Below, piece after piece: positions 9,093 to 17,027 of a DNA stretch of 64,000 bases (position 1 is the stretch's first letter; every line of letters begins with the position of its first letter). The position numbers and the translations under genes are program-made. The notes below the pieces were generated by a model. The model searched no databases and was not told where the DNA came from. It saw only the letters and a list, made by a program, of their open reading frames with translations. This DNA is from Phycisphaerales bacterium (GTDB lineage Bacteria; Planctomycetota; Phycisphaerae; Phycisphaerales; SM1A02), in assembly GCA_029246705.1 (NCBI GenBank), contig JAQWMQ010000034.1, positions 62,001 through 126,000 on the forward strand. The letters run 5' to 3'.

Positions 9093-10879
9093 CTCTGAAG
9101 CGGTTCCAGTCGGCCGGACTGTTTTCGACCATGACCCTTGCCGGGCTGATTCTCCTGGGGACATCCTCGGGTTGCAGTGATGGTGACGAGCATTCTCCGT
9201 CGGCATCACCCGCGAACACGGATGCCTCCCCGGCGATCGGCAGCAAGGCCTTCGAGTTCACCGACGTCACTTCCGCCTCCGGGCTCGAGCTGGTGACCGT
9301 TTCGGGAGAAATGCCTTCGTCGCAGATCCTCGAAGTGAAGGGTGGTGGCCTCGGCCTCATCGATTTCGACGGTGACGGTGACCGCGACATCTTCGTGCCC
9401 AACGGAGCGACGCTCGAGGCGCCCGGTTCCGGGCCCGGTGCGAGGCTGTACCGCAACGATGGTGCGATGCGCTTCGAAGATGTCACCAGGTCCGCGGGCA
9501 TCGACCACCAGCGCTGGTCGTTCGGGGTCACGGTTGGTGACGTGGATGCCGATGGACACGAAGATCTCTACATCGCGAGTTTCGGCCCCGATGTCCTCCT
9601 GAGAAACCGAGGCGACAGCACCTTCGAGGACGTCACTGCAGCCAGCGGGCTCGGTGAAATCGGTGGTTGGTCCACGGGCGCGGCATTCGCCGACCTGGAC
9701 GCCGACGGTGATCTTGATCTCTTCGTCACCCGGTACCTCGAATTCGATCCCGGTAATCCACCACCCCCGGCGATGTTCAACGGTCTCGAGGTCCTCAACG
9801 GGCCCCGCGGACTGGTGCCGCTGGCGGACATCCTCTACGAGAATCTCGGGGATGGACGATTCGAGATCTACGACGGGCCCGGGGCGTTCGCCTCGATGGA
9901 CCCTCGCTACGGACTGAACCTGGTCATCGCTGACTTCACCCGGGACGGGCTGGTGGATGTCTACGTGGGCAATGATTCCCAGGGGAACCAGCTCTACCGG
10001 AACGAGGGTGATCCCGAACATCCCCTGGCCTTCGCCGAGGTCGGTCTCCAGTCCGGACTTGCCACCAACCAGGATGGTGCGGGGCAGGCGACCATGGGCA
10101 TCGCGGTCGGGGATGTCGACGAGGACGGCCATCCCGACATCTTCAGTTCGAACTTCTCCAGTGACACCAACACCCTCCACGTGAGTGGCATGAACGGTCT
10201 CTACGACGACCGCACGCGGCAGTTCGGCCTCGGTCAGTCGAGCCGTCCCTATCTCGGCTGGGCCAGTGCCTTCAACGATCTCGATCATGACGGTGACGAG
10301 GACCTGCTGGTCTTCAACGGTCATGTCTACCCCCAGGCGACGCCCGAGACCCTGAACTCGACGTATCGCCAGGCACCGCTGGTGATGGAGCGCCGGGATG
10401 ACGGCTTCCTGAAGCGCGAGGTGACCGGGGCACTGTCTCCGGCGCACTGCGATCGAAGCGCGGTCTTCGACGACCTCGACGGAGATGGTGACATCGATGT
10501 GGTGGTTTCCGAGCTGAACGGTCCGGTGCGCGTTCTTCGCAACGACGTGATCGCAGGTGACCGCTGGCTGACGCTCCAGCTTTCCGACCGTCGTGCGGGT
10601 ACGGGCAACCGTCGGGGGGTTGGGTCAGTCGTCACGTTCGAGGGCGGCGACTGGGAATCGAAGCGATGGTTCCTCGGCGGTGGCCCGTTCCAGTCGAACT
10701 GGTCGCCGGAGGTGCATGTCGGGGTTCCCGGTGGAATCGACGAAGTGGTGATCCGAGTGGTCTGGCCTGACGGTCGCGAGGACCTGCTGGCGAGCCCTCC
10801 GGGGCGGCGTCTTCTGCTGGTTCGACTCGAGACGGGCGTGGAACTTCGTGGTCTCCAGGGCGAAGTCACGTTCGATTGA
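9089..10879 (+). CDS. FG-GAP/ASPIC (CRTAC1-like) lipoprotein
   Basis: A 596-aa product with a lipoprotein-type signal ('LLGTSSGC', Cys at residue 29). It has FG-GAP/VCBS Ca-binding loops spread over residues 80-490 ('DFDGDGDRDIFVPNG', 'DVDADGHEDLYIA', 'DLDADGDLDLFVTRY', 'DVDEDGHPDIFSSN', 'DLDHDGDEDLLVFNG', 'DLDGDGDIDVVVSE') and a C-terminal ASPIC/UnbV domain ('GVGSVVTFEGG', 'EVHVGVPGG', 'IRVVWPDG'). It starts inside the stop of the TPR lipoprotein gene. Compared with the gene at 844-2673 it has the same order of domains but a lipid anchor in place of a transmembrane anchor. No enzymatic motif seen; a role in cell-surface binding or as a pseudo-propeller scaffold is inference. Confidence 0.87.
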   Translation: MTLKRFQSAGLFSTMTLAGLILLGTSSGCSDGDEHSPSASPANTDASPAIGSKAFEFTDVTSASGLELVTVSGEMPSSQILEVKGGGLGLIDFDGDGDRDIFVPNGATLEAPGSGPGARLYRNDGAMRFEDVTRSAGIDHQRWSFGVTVGDVDADGHEDLYIASFGPDVLLRNRGDSTFEDVTAASGLGEIGGWSTGAAFADLDADGDLDLFVTRYLEFDPGNPPPPAMFNGLEVLNGPRGLVPLADILYENLGDGRFEIYDGPGAFASMDPRYGLNLVIADFTRDGLVDVYVGNDSQGNQLYRNEGDPEHPLAFAEVGLQSGLATNQDGAGQATMGIAVGDVDEDGHPDIFSSNFSSDTNTLHVSGMNGLYDDRTRQFGLGQSSRPYLGWASAFNDLDHDGDEDLLVFNGHVYPQATPETLNSTYRQAPLVMERRDDGFLKREVTGALSPAHCDRSAVFDDLDGDGDIDVVVSELNGPVRVLRNDVIAGDRWLTLQLSDRRAGTGNRRGVGSVVTFEGGDWESKRWFLGGGPFQSNWSPEVHVGVPGGIDEVVIRVVWPDGREDLLASPPGRRLLLVRLETGVELRGLQGEVTFD

Positions 10880-10891
10880 TCGCCTCGCGAG

Positions 10892-11326
10892 TCAGCTTGA
10901 GCTGCTGCGGTCCGCGACGCTGGCCAGGACGCTGCTGAGTGCACTGATCGCTTCGCGAACCTCCTTCACGTCGTTCTCCGGCAGCGTGCCGTCGCTCATC
11001 ACCGCGATCGCTTCCGCGCACTCGCGCACGGCTTCGGTGATCGATTCGTCATTGTTGAGGTGCCTGACGAAATGTCCGCCCATCTCCCTGCAGATGAAGT
11101 CGAGGCTCTGGTCCCCGACCTCCGGGTCGACTGCCTGCAGGCAGAGGATCAGTCGCTCGATCGGATTCGGCTGGACACCTGAAAGTATTCGGTTGACCTG
11201 CCGCGTGGAGAGTTCCAGGGACTGGGCGAAACTCTTCACGCCGATGTCCTCGACCATGGAGGCAAGCTGTTCCAGGGCGGAAGACTTCAGTTCACCGGCA
11301 TCGGAATCGCGTACTGGACGTGGCAT
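10892..11326 (-). CDS. small HTH (XRE/phage CII-like) DNA-binding protein
   Basis: A 144-aa acidic protein. Residues ~25-60 ('KSFAQSLELSTRQVNRILSG') have the pattern of a lambda-repressor-type helix-turn-helix, and 'ICREMGGHFV' further on resembles the helix seen in phage regulatory CII/Cp76-like proteins. The rest is helical. It is the last gene of the minus-strand envelope cluster, 22 bases after cardiolipin synthase, and ends 12 bases from the convergent ASPIC gene. AGGGG lies upstream of the ATG. It may be a domesticated phage-type regulator; its target is unknown. Confidence 0.65.
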   Translation of the reverse strand: MPRPVRDSDAGELKSSALEQLASMVEDIGVKSFAQSLELSTRQVNRILSGVQPNPIERLILCLQAVDPEVGDQSLDFICREMGGHFVRHLNNDESITEAVRECAEAIAVMSDGTLPENDVKEVREAISALSSVLASVADRSSSS

Positions 11327-11348
11327 GGCGGACCCCTTGTTCCAGAGT

Positions 11349-12818
11349 TCAGAGAAGCGGTCCCAGCAGGCCTGCCGCGGTCTCCTGGATTCGGGCCATC
11401 AGCGGGCGTCGAGCCCAGGCCACGGCGTCAAGCGGAATGGACTGGTCGATGTACCGTTGCTGTAGGAACCGCAGCTGGCTTGCGAAATCCGAGTCGTAGA
11501 TGATCGCGCCACACTCGAAATTGAGGTCGTAGCTTCGTCGGTCGAGGTTCGCGCTCATGACGATCGCGATCTGCTTGTCGATGGTGATCGTCTTGGCATG
11601 CAGGAGTCCCTGGTCGAACTCCTGGATCATCACGCCCGCCTCCAGCAGGCTCTCGAACGTGCTCCTGCTTGCGGCGGCGACCAGCTTCGAGTCGTTGTTC
11701 TTGGGGAGCACCAGGCTCACTTCGACTCCACGTCGGGCCGCGACCTGGAGGTTGGTGATCGTCGCCTGGTCGGGGACGAAGTAGGGCGTGGTGAGTATCA
11801 GCTCATGGCGCACCAGCTGCATGCATGCCTGGACGATCTGGGTCGTCGCCTCGTTGTAGAAGTTCGGCCCGGTCGCGATGATCTGGACGGGTATCCCGTC
11901 CGGCCTGAACAGTGGCCTGAACTGAAGCTCCGGTTCGACGAACTCGTCCGTCTCCATGAACCAGTCCTCGAGGAACAGGACCTGGAGCTCCTTGACCGCA
12001 GGTCCGTCGATCCGGACGGTGCAGTCGACCCAGGGGGCGAACTTCGGCTTCGGAGCGAAGGCCGCATCGGCGAGGTTGTTGCTTCCGGTGTAGCCGACCT
12101 GCCCGTCGATGACCATGATCTTCCGGTGGTTCCGGAGATCGATGCGAGACACCATCATTCGTATCGCATTGACCGGCAGACAGATGGCCACGTGCACGCC
12201 GCTTGACTTCAGTTCCTTGCAGATCGGATCCTTGAGGAACGTCTTCGAACCGACTGCGTCGACCAGCAGGCGACAGGCGATTCCGCGCTTGGCGGCACGC
12301 ATGAGGGCTTGCGCCACCTTCTTTCCCGAGTTGTCGGGAAGATAGATGAAGAAAAGCAGGTGGGCATGCCGCTGGGCGGCGTCGATGTCCGCGACCAGCT
12401 TGTCGATGAATTCCTCTGAATCCCCGATCAATTCGAGGAGGTTGCCACCCACCGTGGGCGAGTCGCTGACCTGTTCGGCAAGCGTGGAGATCTGTCTCTC
12501 GACATCCGGGAGGTTGACGTGGGTCGTGGGGTCGGCACTGGCTCGAATCTCCGGCTTGTCCACGGTCGCGAGTGCGTGTGCATGTCGCTTGCGCCGCCAG
12601 ACACCAAGTCGCGTCTCGCCGACCAGTAGGTAGAGGATCAACCCGAGGATCGGCAGTCCCATCACCAGGACGATCCAGGTCAGCGCGGTCTGGGGACTCT
12701 TCGACTTGCGGACCATGACCCACACCACGAGTGCCCCGCGGAGCAGCAGGTCGATGATCAGGATATGGAGCAGTGGTTCCAAGCTGGACCAGGTGATGCC
12801 AAGGGTCATCAGGAGCAC
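11349..12818 (-). CDS. cls: cardiolipin synthase (phospholipase D superfamily)
   Basis: A 489-aa membrane enzyme with two N-terminal transmembrane helices (about residues 12-33 and 43-66) followed by two HKD motifs: 'HRKIMVIDGQVGYTGSNN' and 'HAKTITIDKQIAIVMSANLD', the duplicated PLD catalytic signature. Bacterial Cls joins two phosphatidylglycerols, or PG with another lipid, to make cardiolipin at the inner membrane. Length is normal for the family. The start is a GTG at 12818; an ATG three codons later is possible. It lies 30 bases after greA and 22 bases before the HTH gene, so it is probably co-transcribed with them. Confidence 0.9.
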   Translation of the reverse strand: MLLMTLGITWSSLEPLLHILIIDLLLRGALVVWVMVRKSKSPQTALTWIVLVMGLPILGLILYLLVGETRLGVWRRKRHAHALATVDKPEIRASADPTTHVNLPDVERQISTLAEQVSDSPTVGGNLLELIGDSEEFIDKLVADIDAAQRHAHLLFFIYLPDNSGKKVAQALMRAAKRGIACRLLVDAVGSKTFLKDPICKELKSSGVHVAICLPVNAIRMMVSRIDLRNHRKIMVIDGQVGYTGSNNLADAAFAPKPKFAPWVDCTVRIDGPAVKELQVLFLEDWFMETDEFVEPELQFRPLFRPDGIPVQIIATGPNFYNEATTQIVQACMQLVRHELILTTPYFVPDQATITNLQVAARRGVEVSLVLPKNNDSKLVAAASRSTFESLLEAGVMIQEFDQGLLHAKTITIDKQIAIVMSANLDRRSYDLNFECGAIIYDSDFASQLRFLQQRYIDQSIPLDAVAWARRPLMARIQETAAGLLGPLL

Positions 12819-12848
12819 GCTCTCATCCCCGGCATGGGGAGTATCCGG

Positions 12849-13316
12849 TCAGCTGATCAACTTCACTATCTCGTAGCGTTTGGTCCCCTTGGGCAGGTCC
12901 ACTCGAATCGTCTCGCCGACCCGAGCCTTCATCAGGGCAACGCCCATGGGCGACACGGTCGAGACCTCTATGTAGTCGATCGAGAAGTCACCCGAGGGGG
13001 TCCCCACGAGCTTGTATTCGTCTTCGTCCCCGGATTCGATGTCACGAAGCAGTACGTTGGCACCGATGAAGACCATGTCCTCCGGAACCTCGGCATCATC
13101 GGCGACCTGGGCAGTGCGAAGTCGATTCTCCAGTTCGCGTATCCGGGCTTCGTTGAGGCCCTGGTCCTCGCGAGCCGCGTGGTACTCGGCATTCTCCTTG
13201 AGATCGCCAAGTTCTCGAGCCGTTGCGATTCGGTTACTCAGTTCCTTGCGTGCTGCACAGCACTCCCGAAGAGTCTGCTCCAACTGAGCCTTGTCCTCTT
13301 TGGTGATGAAATCCAT
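12849..13316 (-). CDS. greA: transcription elongation factor GreA
   Basis: A 155-aa protein of normal GreA length. The N-terminal coiled coil carries the conserved basic/acidic tip ('[18 protein letters not shown]'), and the C-terminal FKBP-like domain ends with '[16 protein letters not shown]' and 'YEIVKLIS'. GreA binds in the RNA polymerase secondary channel and stimulates cleavage of backtracked RNA. The ATG at 13316 was chosen because it is preceded by GAAGGAG at good spacing; a longer open frame upstream is antisense or spurious and overlaps the next gene. Confidence 0.95.
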   Translation of the reverse strand: MDFITKEDKAQLEQTLRECCAARKELSNRIATARELGDLKENAEYHAAREDQGLNEARIRELENRLRTAQVADDAEVPEDMVFIGANVLLRDIESGDEDEYKLVGTPSGDFSIDYIEVSTVSPMGVALMKARVGETIRVDLPKGTKRYEIVKLIS

Positions 13317-13390
13317 GTCTGCTCCTTCACGCACGACGCCTCGCCGATGTGGGCAAGGCGCTTGCGACAATTCGAATCGTTGATTCCATT

Positions 13391-14059
13391 CTACTCGCTG
13401 GAATACCCCGTGGCCAGAGGCGATCGGTACCAGCGGATTCCACCCAGCAGGATCCAGAGGCCAAGCCCTGCCGTGGCGGTCGCCGCCGCACCGACCATTC
13501 CGTTGCTGGTGGGTGCTCCCTGCGGGCTCTTGGCCAGTTCCCGAAACATCTCGAGGGGGCTCCACAATGGCGCATCCCCGGGTGCGGGAAGGAGCATGCT
13601 CAGGGTCACCACCAATAAAGCGATGAACATGACCACGGTTCTTGTCCAGCCGTTGCGGCTTCCTGCTCCGAAGTAGACGAGTGCGCCGTAGACGATGATC
13701 CATGAGCTCAGTTGGCAGGTTATGAGCAGGGTCTGCACCGTCGACCACGTGCTGATCAGTCGAAGGGGCCAGATCGTCACCTGGACGGCACATGCGAGCA
13801 CCAACATGTCCAGGAGAGTCTGTCGGATCGGAGCCTCGAAGACGCTGCCGCTGGTCCTGAGCAGCGGCCATCCGATGGTGATGCCGAGAATCGTCGAGAT
13901 CCCCATCATCGTGACGCTGTTGGTGTAGCTCGAAGCCACCGCCTGCACCGGAGGGTGCAGGCCGAACAGCATCACCCATGAAGTGGCCACCCAGAGACAG
14001 CACAGGACGATCAGGCCACGTGGCAGTGGGGTGTTCGGTCTCGGTTCAGCGGCAGGCAT
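13391..14059 (-). CDS. multi-pass membrane protein, function unknown
   Basis: A 222-aa hydrophobic protein with about six predicted transmembrane segments (residues ~15-35, 45-65, 80-100, 108-130, 138-156, 186-205). No family was recognised. It begins only six bases after the stop of the ftsQ-like gene and is followed 74 bases later by greA, so it belongs to the murC-to-HTH transcription unit. The position next to division and wall genes suggests an envelope role; nothing in the residues identifies it. Confidence 0.75.
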   Translation of the reverse strand: MPAAEPRPNTPLPRGLIVLCCLWVATSWVMLFGLHPPVQAVASSYTNSVTMMGISTILGITIGWPLLRTSGSVFEAPIRQTLLDMLVLACAVQVTIWPLRLISTWSTVQTLLITCQLSSWIIVYGALVYFGAGSRNGWTRTVVMFIALLVVTLSMLLPAPGDAPLWSPLEMFRELAKSPQGAPTSNGMVGAAATATAGLGLWILLGGIRWYRSPLATGYSSE

Positions 14060-14065
14060 GGAATC

Positions 14066-14989
14066 TCACTCGGAGACCATTCGCGTCCGGGTCGAGACGT
14101 CATGTCGAATGTCGAGGGTGCTTCGCTGCAGGCTTTCCAACGGACCGTAGGTTGCATGGATCTTGTCCAGCGCGCGAATCTTGTCGTTGCTGGTGAGTTC
14201 GGAGGCGCTCATCTCGTCCGGGGCAAGACCCCAGCGTATGCGCGGTCCGCGCCCCGTCGTCAACCAGAGACAACGGTCGTCGAGGTAGGTGGTCACGTCG
14301 ATGGTTCGGACCTCCGCCTCCCAGTCTCGACCATGAATGGCCCGTGCCAACGCAAGGCCCGCCTCGATCTCCCGGGCGCTGCCCGCCCAGTGGCTGCCGA
14401 AGGCGCGTCGGCCTCGTTCATCCGCGGGGGGAGGTGTCTGTGCGCCGGTGATGACCGGAAGCAGCGGGCTGGCCTGTCCGGCCTTGAACGGCCAGTCGAG
14501 CAGTCGTCCCTCGAGATCGACCAGGTGATCCCAGTTACCCCACCGCACGACGGCAAAGGGCTGGGCCAGGCTTCCCCTGACCAGGATGGAGCCGTCCGCC
14601 TTGCGTTCGAGGCGATCGATCGAGGTGAACCAACCGCTGCTCTGGAGCGCGTCGTGTGCGTGCACGAGGCCCTGGCGATTCGTCGGGTTGGTTCCAGCAT
14701 GCTGAAACACGAGTCGCTCAAGTCTGCCGGCCAGCTCCGGCGAGTTCCCGAACCAGTCGGTCGGGGTCTCGAGCACCAGCCGCCCGGGCGTGGCGGCGGC
14801 GCGTTGTCCACGCTCTTGGAGCAGGCCGGGGACGAAGTAGGCAAGCACGAAGGCGATGCCGCCGACCAGGAAGGTCCACGATGCGATCCGGCTCGCTCGC
14901 CTGAGGCCACCGTCGCCAAGAAGACGATCGGCAAGCCGATCGATCAGGGGTTGGTTCTCGTTGGTCGATGTTCTGGTACTGCGAGGCAT
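14066..14989 (-). CDS. ftsQ: FtsQ/DivIB-like cell-division protein (POTRA-containing)
   Basis: A 307-aa bitopic protein: a short basic cytoplasmic tail, one transmembrane helix at about residues 35-55, then an extracytoplasmic region. The section 'ALQSSGWFTSIDRLERKADG' followed by 'GSLAQPFAVVRWGNWDHLVD' and 'EGRLLD' matches the POTRA and beta-domain pattern of FtsQ, where an initial 'variant promotes error' helix leads into a strand with the 'V-D-x-x-G-x-L' motif. The order murC-murB-ddl-this gene is the classic division/cell-wall order with ftsQ last. Sequence similarity is weak by eye, so the assignment rests on both domain pattern and context. Confidence 0.65.
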   Translation of the reverse strand: MPRSTRTSTNENQPLIDRLADRLLGDGGLRRASRIASWTFLVGGIAFVLAYFVPGLLQERGQRAAATPGRLVLETPTDWFGNSPELAGRLERLVFQHAGTNPTNRQGLVHAHDALQSSGWFTSIDRLERKADGSILVRGSLAQPFAVVRWGNWDHLVDLEGRLLDWPFKAGQASPLLPVITGAQTPPPADERGRRAFGSHWAGSAREIEAGLALARAIHGRDWEAEVRTIDVTTYLDDRCLWLTTGRGPRIRWGLAPDEMSASELTSNDKIRALDKIHATYGPLESLQRSTLDIRHDVSTRTRMVSE

Positions 14990-15019
14990 GGTTCTATGAA
15001 GTCTCCGAGTCGTGTTCGG

Positions 15020-15958
15020 TCACCGATTGCTGGTGGTTCGGTTCTGGTGCGAAGTCGCGTTCCTGCGTTCAAGGGCGCTCAGGACGAGCTCCGCACAGAG
15101 TTGGGTCATGTCAAGGCCGACGTGGCGTGCCGCCATCGGAATCAGGGAGTGATCGGTGAACCCCGGCATGGTGTTCGCCTCGAGCATCCACGGGCCATGC
15201 TCATCAAGCATGAAGTCGACTCGAGCGAGGTCGCGGCACCCCAGTGCGTCGAAGGTGGTGCGGGCATGGGCCAGGCACGTCTCGCGGACACCCTCGGGAA
15301 GTTCGGGATCGATCAGGTAGTCGGTGTCGTCTCGTTCGTACTTCGCTTCGTAGTCGTAGAAATCGACCGTGGTCCGGATCTCGATGACGGGCAGGATGCG
15401 GTCGAGGACGATACCCACCGTCAGCTCTCGACCATCGATGAAGGACTCGGCCATGAGTTCCGGGTATCTATCCTGGAGTTCGGCCCGTGCCGAGGCCACC
15501 TCTTCCGGTGTCCGGCAGATGCGTACCCCCACACTGGAGCCTTCGGCGATCGGCTTGATGACCAGGGGTGGGGTGATGGGGCAGGGTTCGCCCGCGGTGA
15601 GTGTCGCCCATGGGGCGGTCGCAACGCCGACCTCCTCGCAGGCCAGCTTGGTCGCGTGCTTGTCCATGGCGAGCCGGCTGGCTTCCGGTCCCGAGCCGAC
15701 GTAGGGAAGATCGGCGGCTTCGAGTCGTTGCTGGAGTTCGCCACCTTCCCCGAAGGGGCCGTGCAGCACTGGAAAGACCACATCGGCACCCAGGGCGATG
15801 AGCTCATCCCGGTCGGGCCGGTCGATCACATGGTCGTTTGCCTTGAATCGGGGGTCTCGACGCAGGGCAGCCAGGACCCTGGCGCCCGAGGCGAGGCTGA
15901 CCTCGCGCTCGGCATCCGGGCCTCCTCGCAACACCGCGACTTCGATTCGATCGGTCAT
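15020..15958 (-). CDS. ddl: D-alanine--D-alanine ligase
   Basis: A 312-aa ATP-grasp enzyme, normal size for Ddl. Visible signatures are 'GGPDAEREVSLASG' at the N-terminus, 'VLHGPFGEGGELQQ', 'GSGPEASRLAMDKHATK', 'IDGRELTVGIV' and the metal/substrate region 'LEANTMPGFTDHSLIP'. It makes D-Ala-D-Ala for the peptidoglycan stem peptide in the cytoplasm. AGGAG precedes the ATG by five bases. It follows murB by 136 bases and precedes the ftsQ-like gene by 30. Its presence shows that this organism makes peptidoglycan precursors. Confidence 0.95.
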   Translation of the reverse strand: MTDRIEVAVLRGGPDAEREVSLASGARVLAALRRDPRFKANDHVIDRPDRDELIALGADVVFPVLHGPFGEGGELQQRLEAADLPYVGSGPEASRLAMDKHATKLACEEVGVATAPWATLTAGEPCPITPPLVIKPIAEGSSVGVRICRTPEEVASARAELQDRYPELMAESFIDGRELTVGIVLDRILPVIEIRTTVDFYDYEAKYERDDTDYLIDPELPEGVRETCLAHARTTFDALGCRDLARVDFMLDEHGPWMLEANTMPGFTDHSLIPMAARHVGLDMTQLCAELVLSALERRNATSHQNRTTSNR

Positions 15959-16094
15959 GCCGACTCCTGGTGACCCGTGACGAGGGAAGGCACCACTGCT
16001 TCCCGCTCGAGGCTACATCGGCATCACGGCGGTGGGGCGATCATTTTCGCCGCTCATCCGGTCGATCCCGAGACACAACGGTACCGCCCCGTGG

Positions 16095-17027
16095 CTAGCT
16101 GCGCCCCCAGATCGCCACCTCGGTGGACAGCTCGATGGCGAATTCGGAGGCCACCCGGCTTCGAACCTGGTCGATCAGCCGCAGCAGGTCGCTTGCGGAG
16201 CCCCCCGGATGGATGTGCAGGAAGTTGCCGTGGAGGGTGCTGACCTCGGCGCTGCCGAGTCGGAGCCCCTTGAGCCCGGCTCGGTCGATCAGCCCCCCGG
16301 CACTGGTTCGTTCCCCGGTGGCGGGGTCGATCGGGTTCTTGAAGGTGCAGCCGGCGCTGGAATCGGCCAGAGGCTGGGTGCTCTTCTTGTAGCTGAAGAT
16401 CTCGAGAACACGTTCCCGGAGGCGCTTGGGGTCGTCGTCCTGCAGGTTGAAGGCGGCCCAGAGGATGACTCCGGCCGGCAGGTTGGTTCGGCGGTACTCG
16501 AAGCTCAGCTCCGACGCCGGGTAGACCACGATCTCGCCCCGTTCGTTGAGGCAGGCGACGGAATGAACGCCGTCTCCGATCGAGCCGAACGCCCCGCCGG
16601 CATTCATGTGGAGTGCCCCGCCGATCGAAGCGGGGATGCCCGCGACCTGCTGCAGCCCGGAGAGTCCGCGTCGCACCGTCTCGTTGAGGGTTCGCGCGAG
16701 GTCCGCACCGGCCATCGCACGCATCGCCTCGACCGCACCGCTGGCGTTGTAGCTCACTTCCCGGAAGGCGGGCTGGTTCAGGCGCACCACCACGCCGTCG
16801 ACGCCGTCGTCAGCGACCAGCAGGTTCGCGCCGCTGCCCAGGACCCGCAGCGGGATCTCGTTCTCGTGGCAGCGACGAACCAGGGTGCCCAGGGCCTCGA
16901 CGCTTCGGGGACAGATGAGGATGTCCGCGCGACCGCCGACCCCGAACCAGGTCTCCGGTCCCAGCGGGAAGTCCGGGTGGACCTCGACGTCGAGATCCAC
17001 GAAGAGGGTGCTGGTGGAACGGCTCAT
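16095..17027 (-). CDS. murB: UDP-N-acetylenolpyruvoylglucosamine reductase
   Basis: A 310-aa FAD enzyme that reduces UDP-GlcNAc-enolpyruvate to UDP-MurNAc with NADPH. The FAD-binding part shows 'FGVGGRADILI', 'LGSGANLLVADDGVDG' and 'AGIPASIGGALHMNAGGAFG'. The proton-donor region is 'SSAGCTFKNP', where Cys takes the place of the Ser of the E. coli enzyme, as in many type II MurB proteins. The gene starts inside the stop codon of murC (ATGA overlap), so the two are coupled. Confidence 0.95.
   Translation of the reverse strand: MSRSTSTLFVDLDVEVHPDFPLGPETWFGVGGRADILICPRSVEALGTLVRRCHENEIPLRVLGSGANLLVADDGVDGVVVRLNQPAFREVSYNASGAVEAMRAMAGADLARTLNETVRRGLSGLQQVAGIPASIGGALHMNAGGAFGSIGDGVHSVACLNERGEIVVYPASELSFEYRRTNLPAGVILWAAFNLQDDDPKRLRERVLEIFSYKKSTQPLADSSAGCTFKNPIDPATGERTSAGGLIDRAGLKGLRLGSAEVSTLHGNFLHIHPGGSASDLLRLIDQVRSRVASEFAIELSTEVAIWGRS

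Noticed and set aside
13317-14003. GreA with a ~230-residue N-terminal extension
   Set aside because: The extension overlaps the upstream membrane-protein gene in another frame, and a perfect Shine-Dalgarno precedes the normal GreA start at 13316.
14102-15973. Long plus-strand open frame opposite the ftsQ-like and ddl genes
   Set aside because: It is antisense to two recognisable genes, lacks any domain, and has the low-complexity charged composition of a shadow frame in GC-rich DNA.
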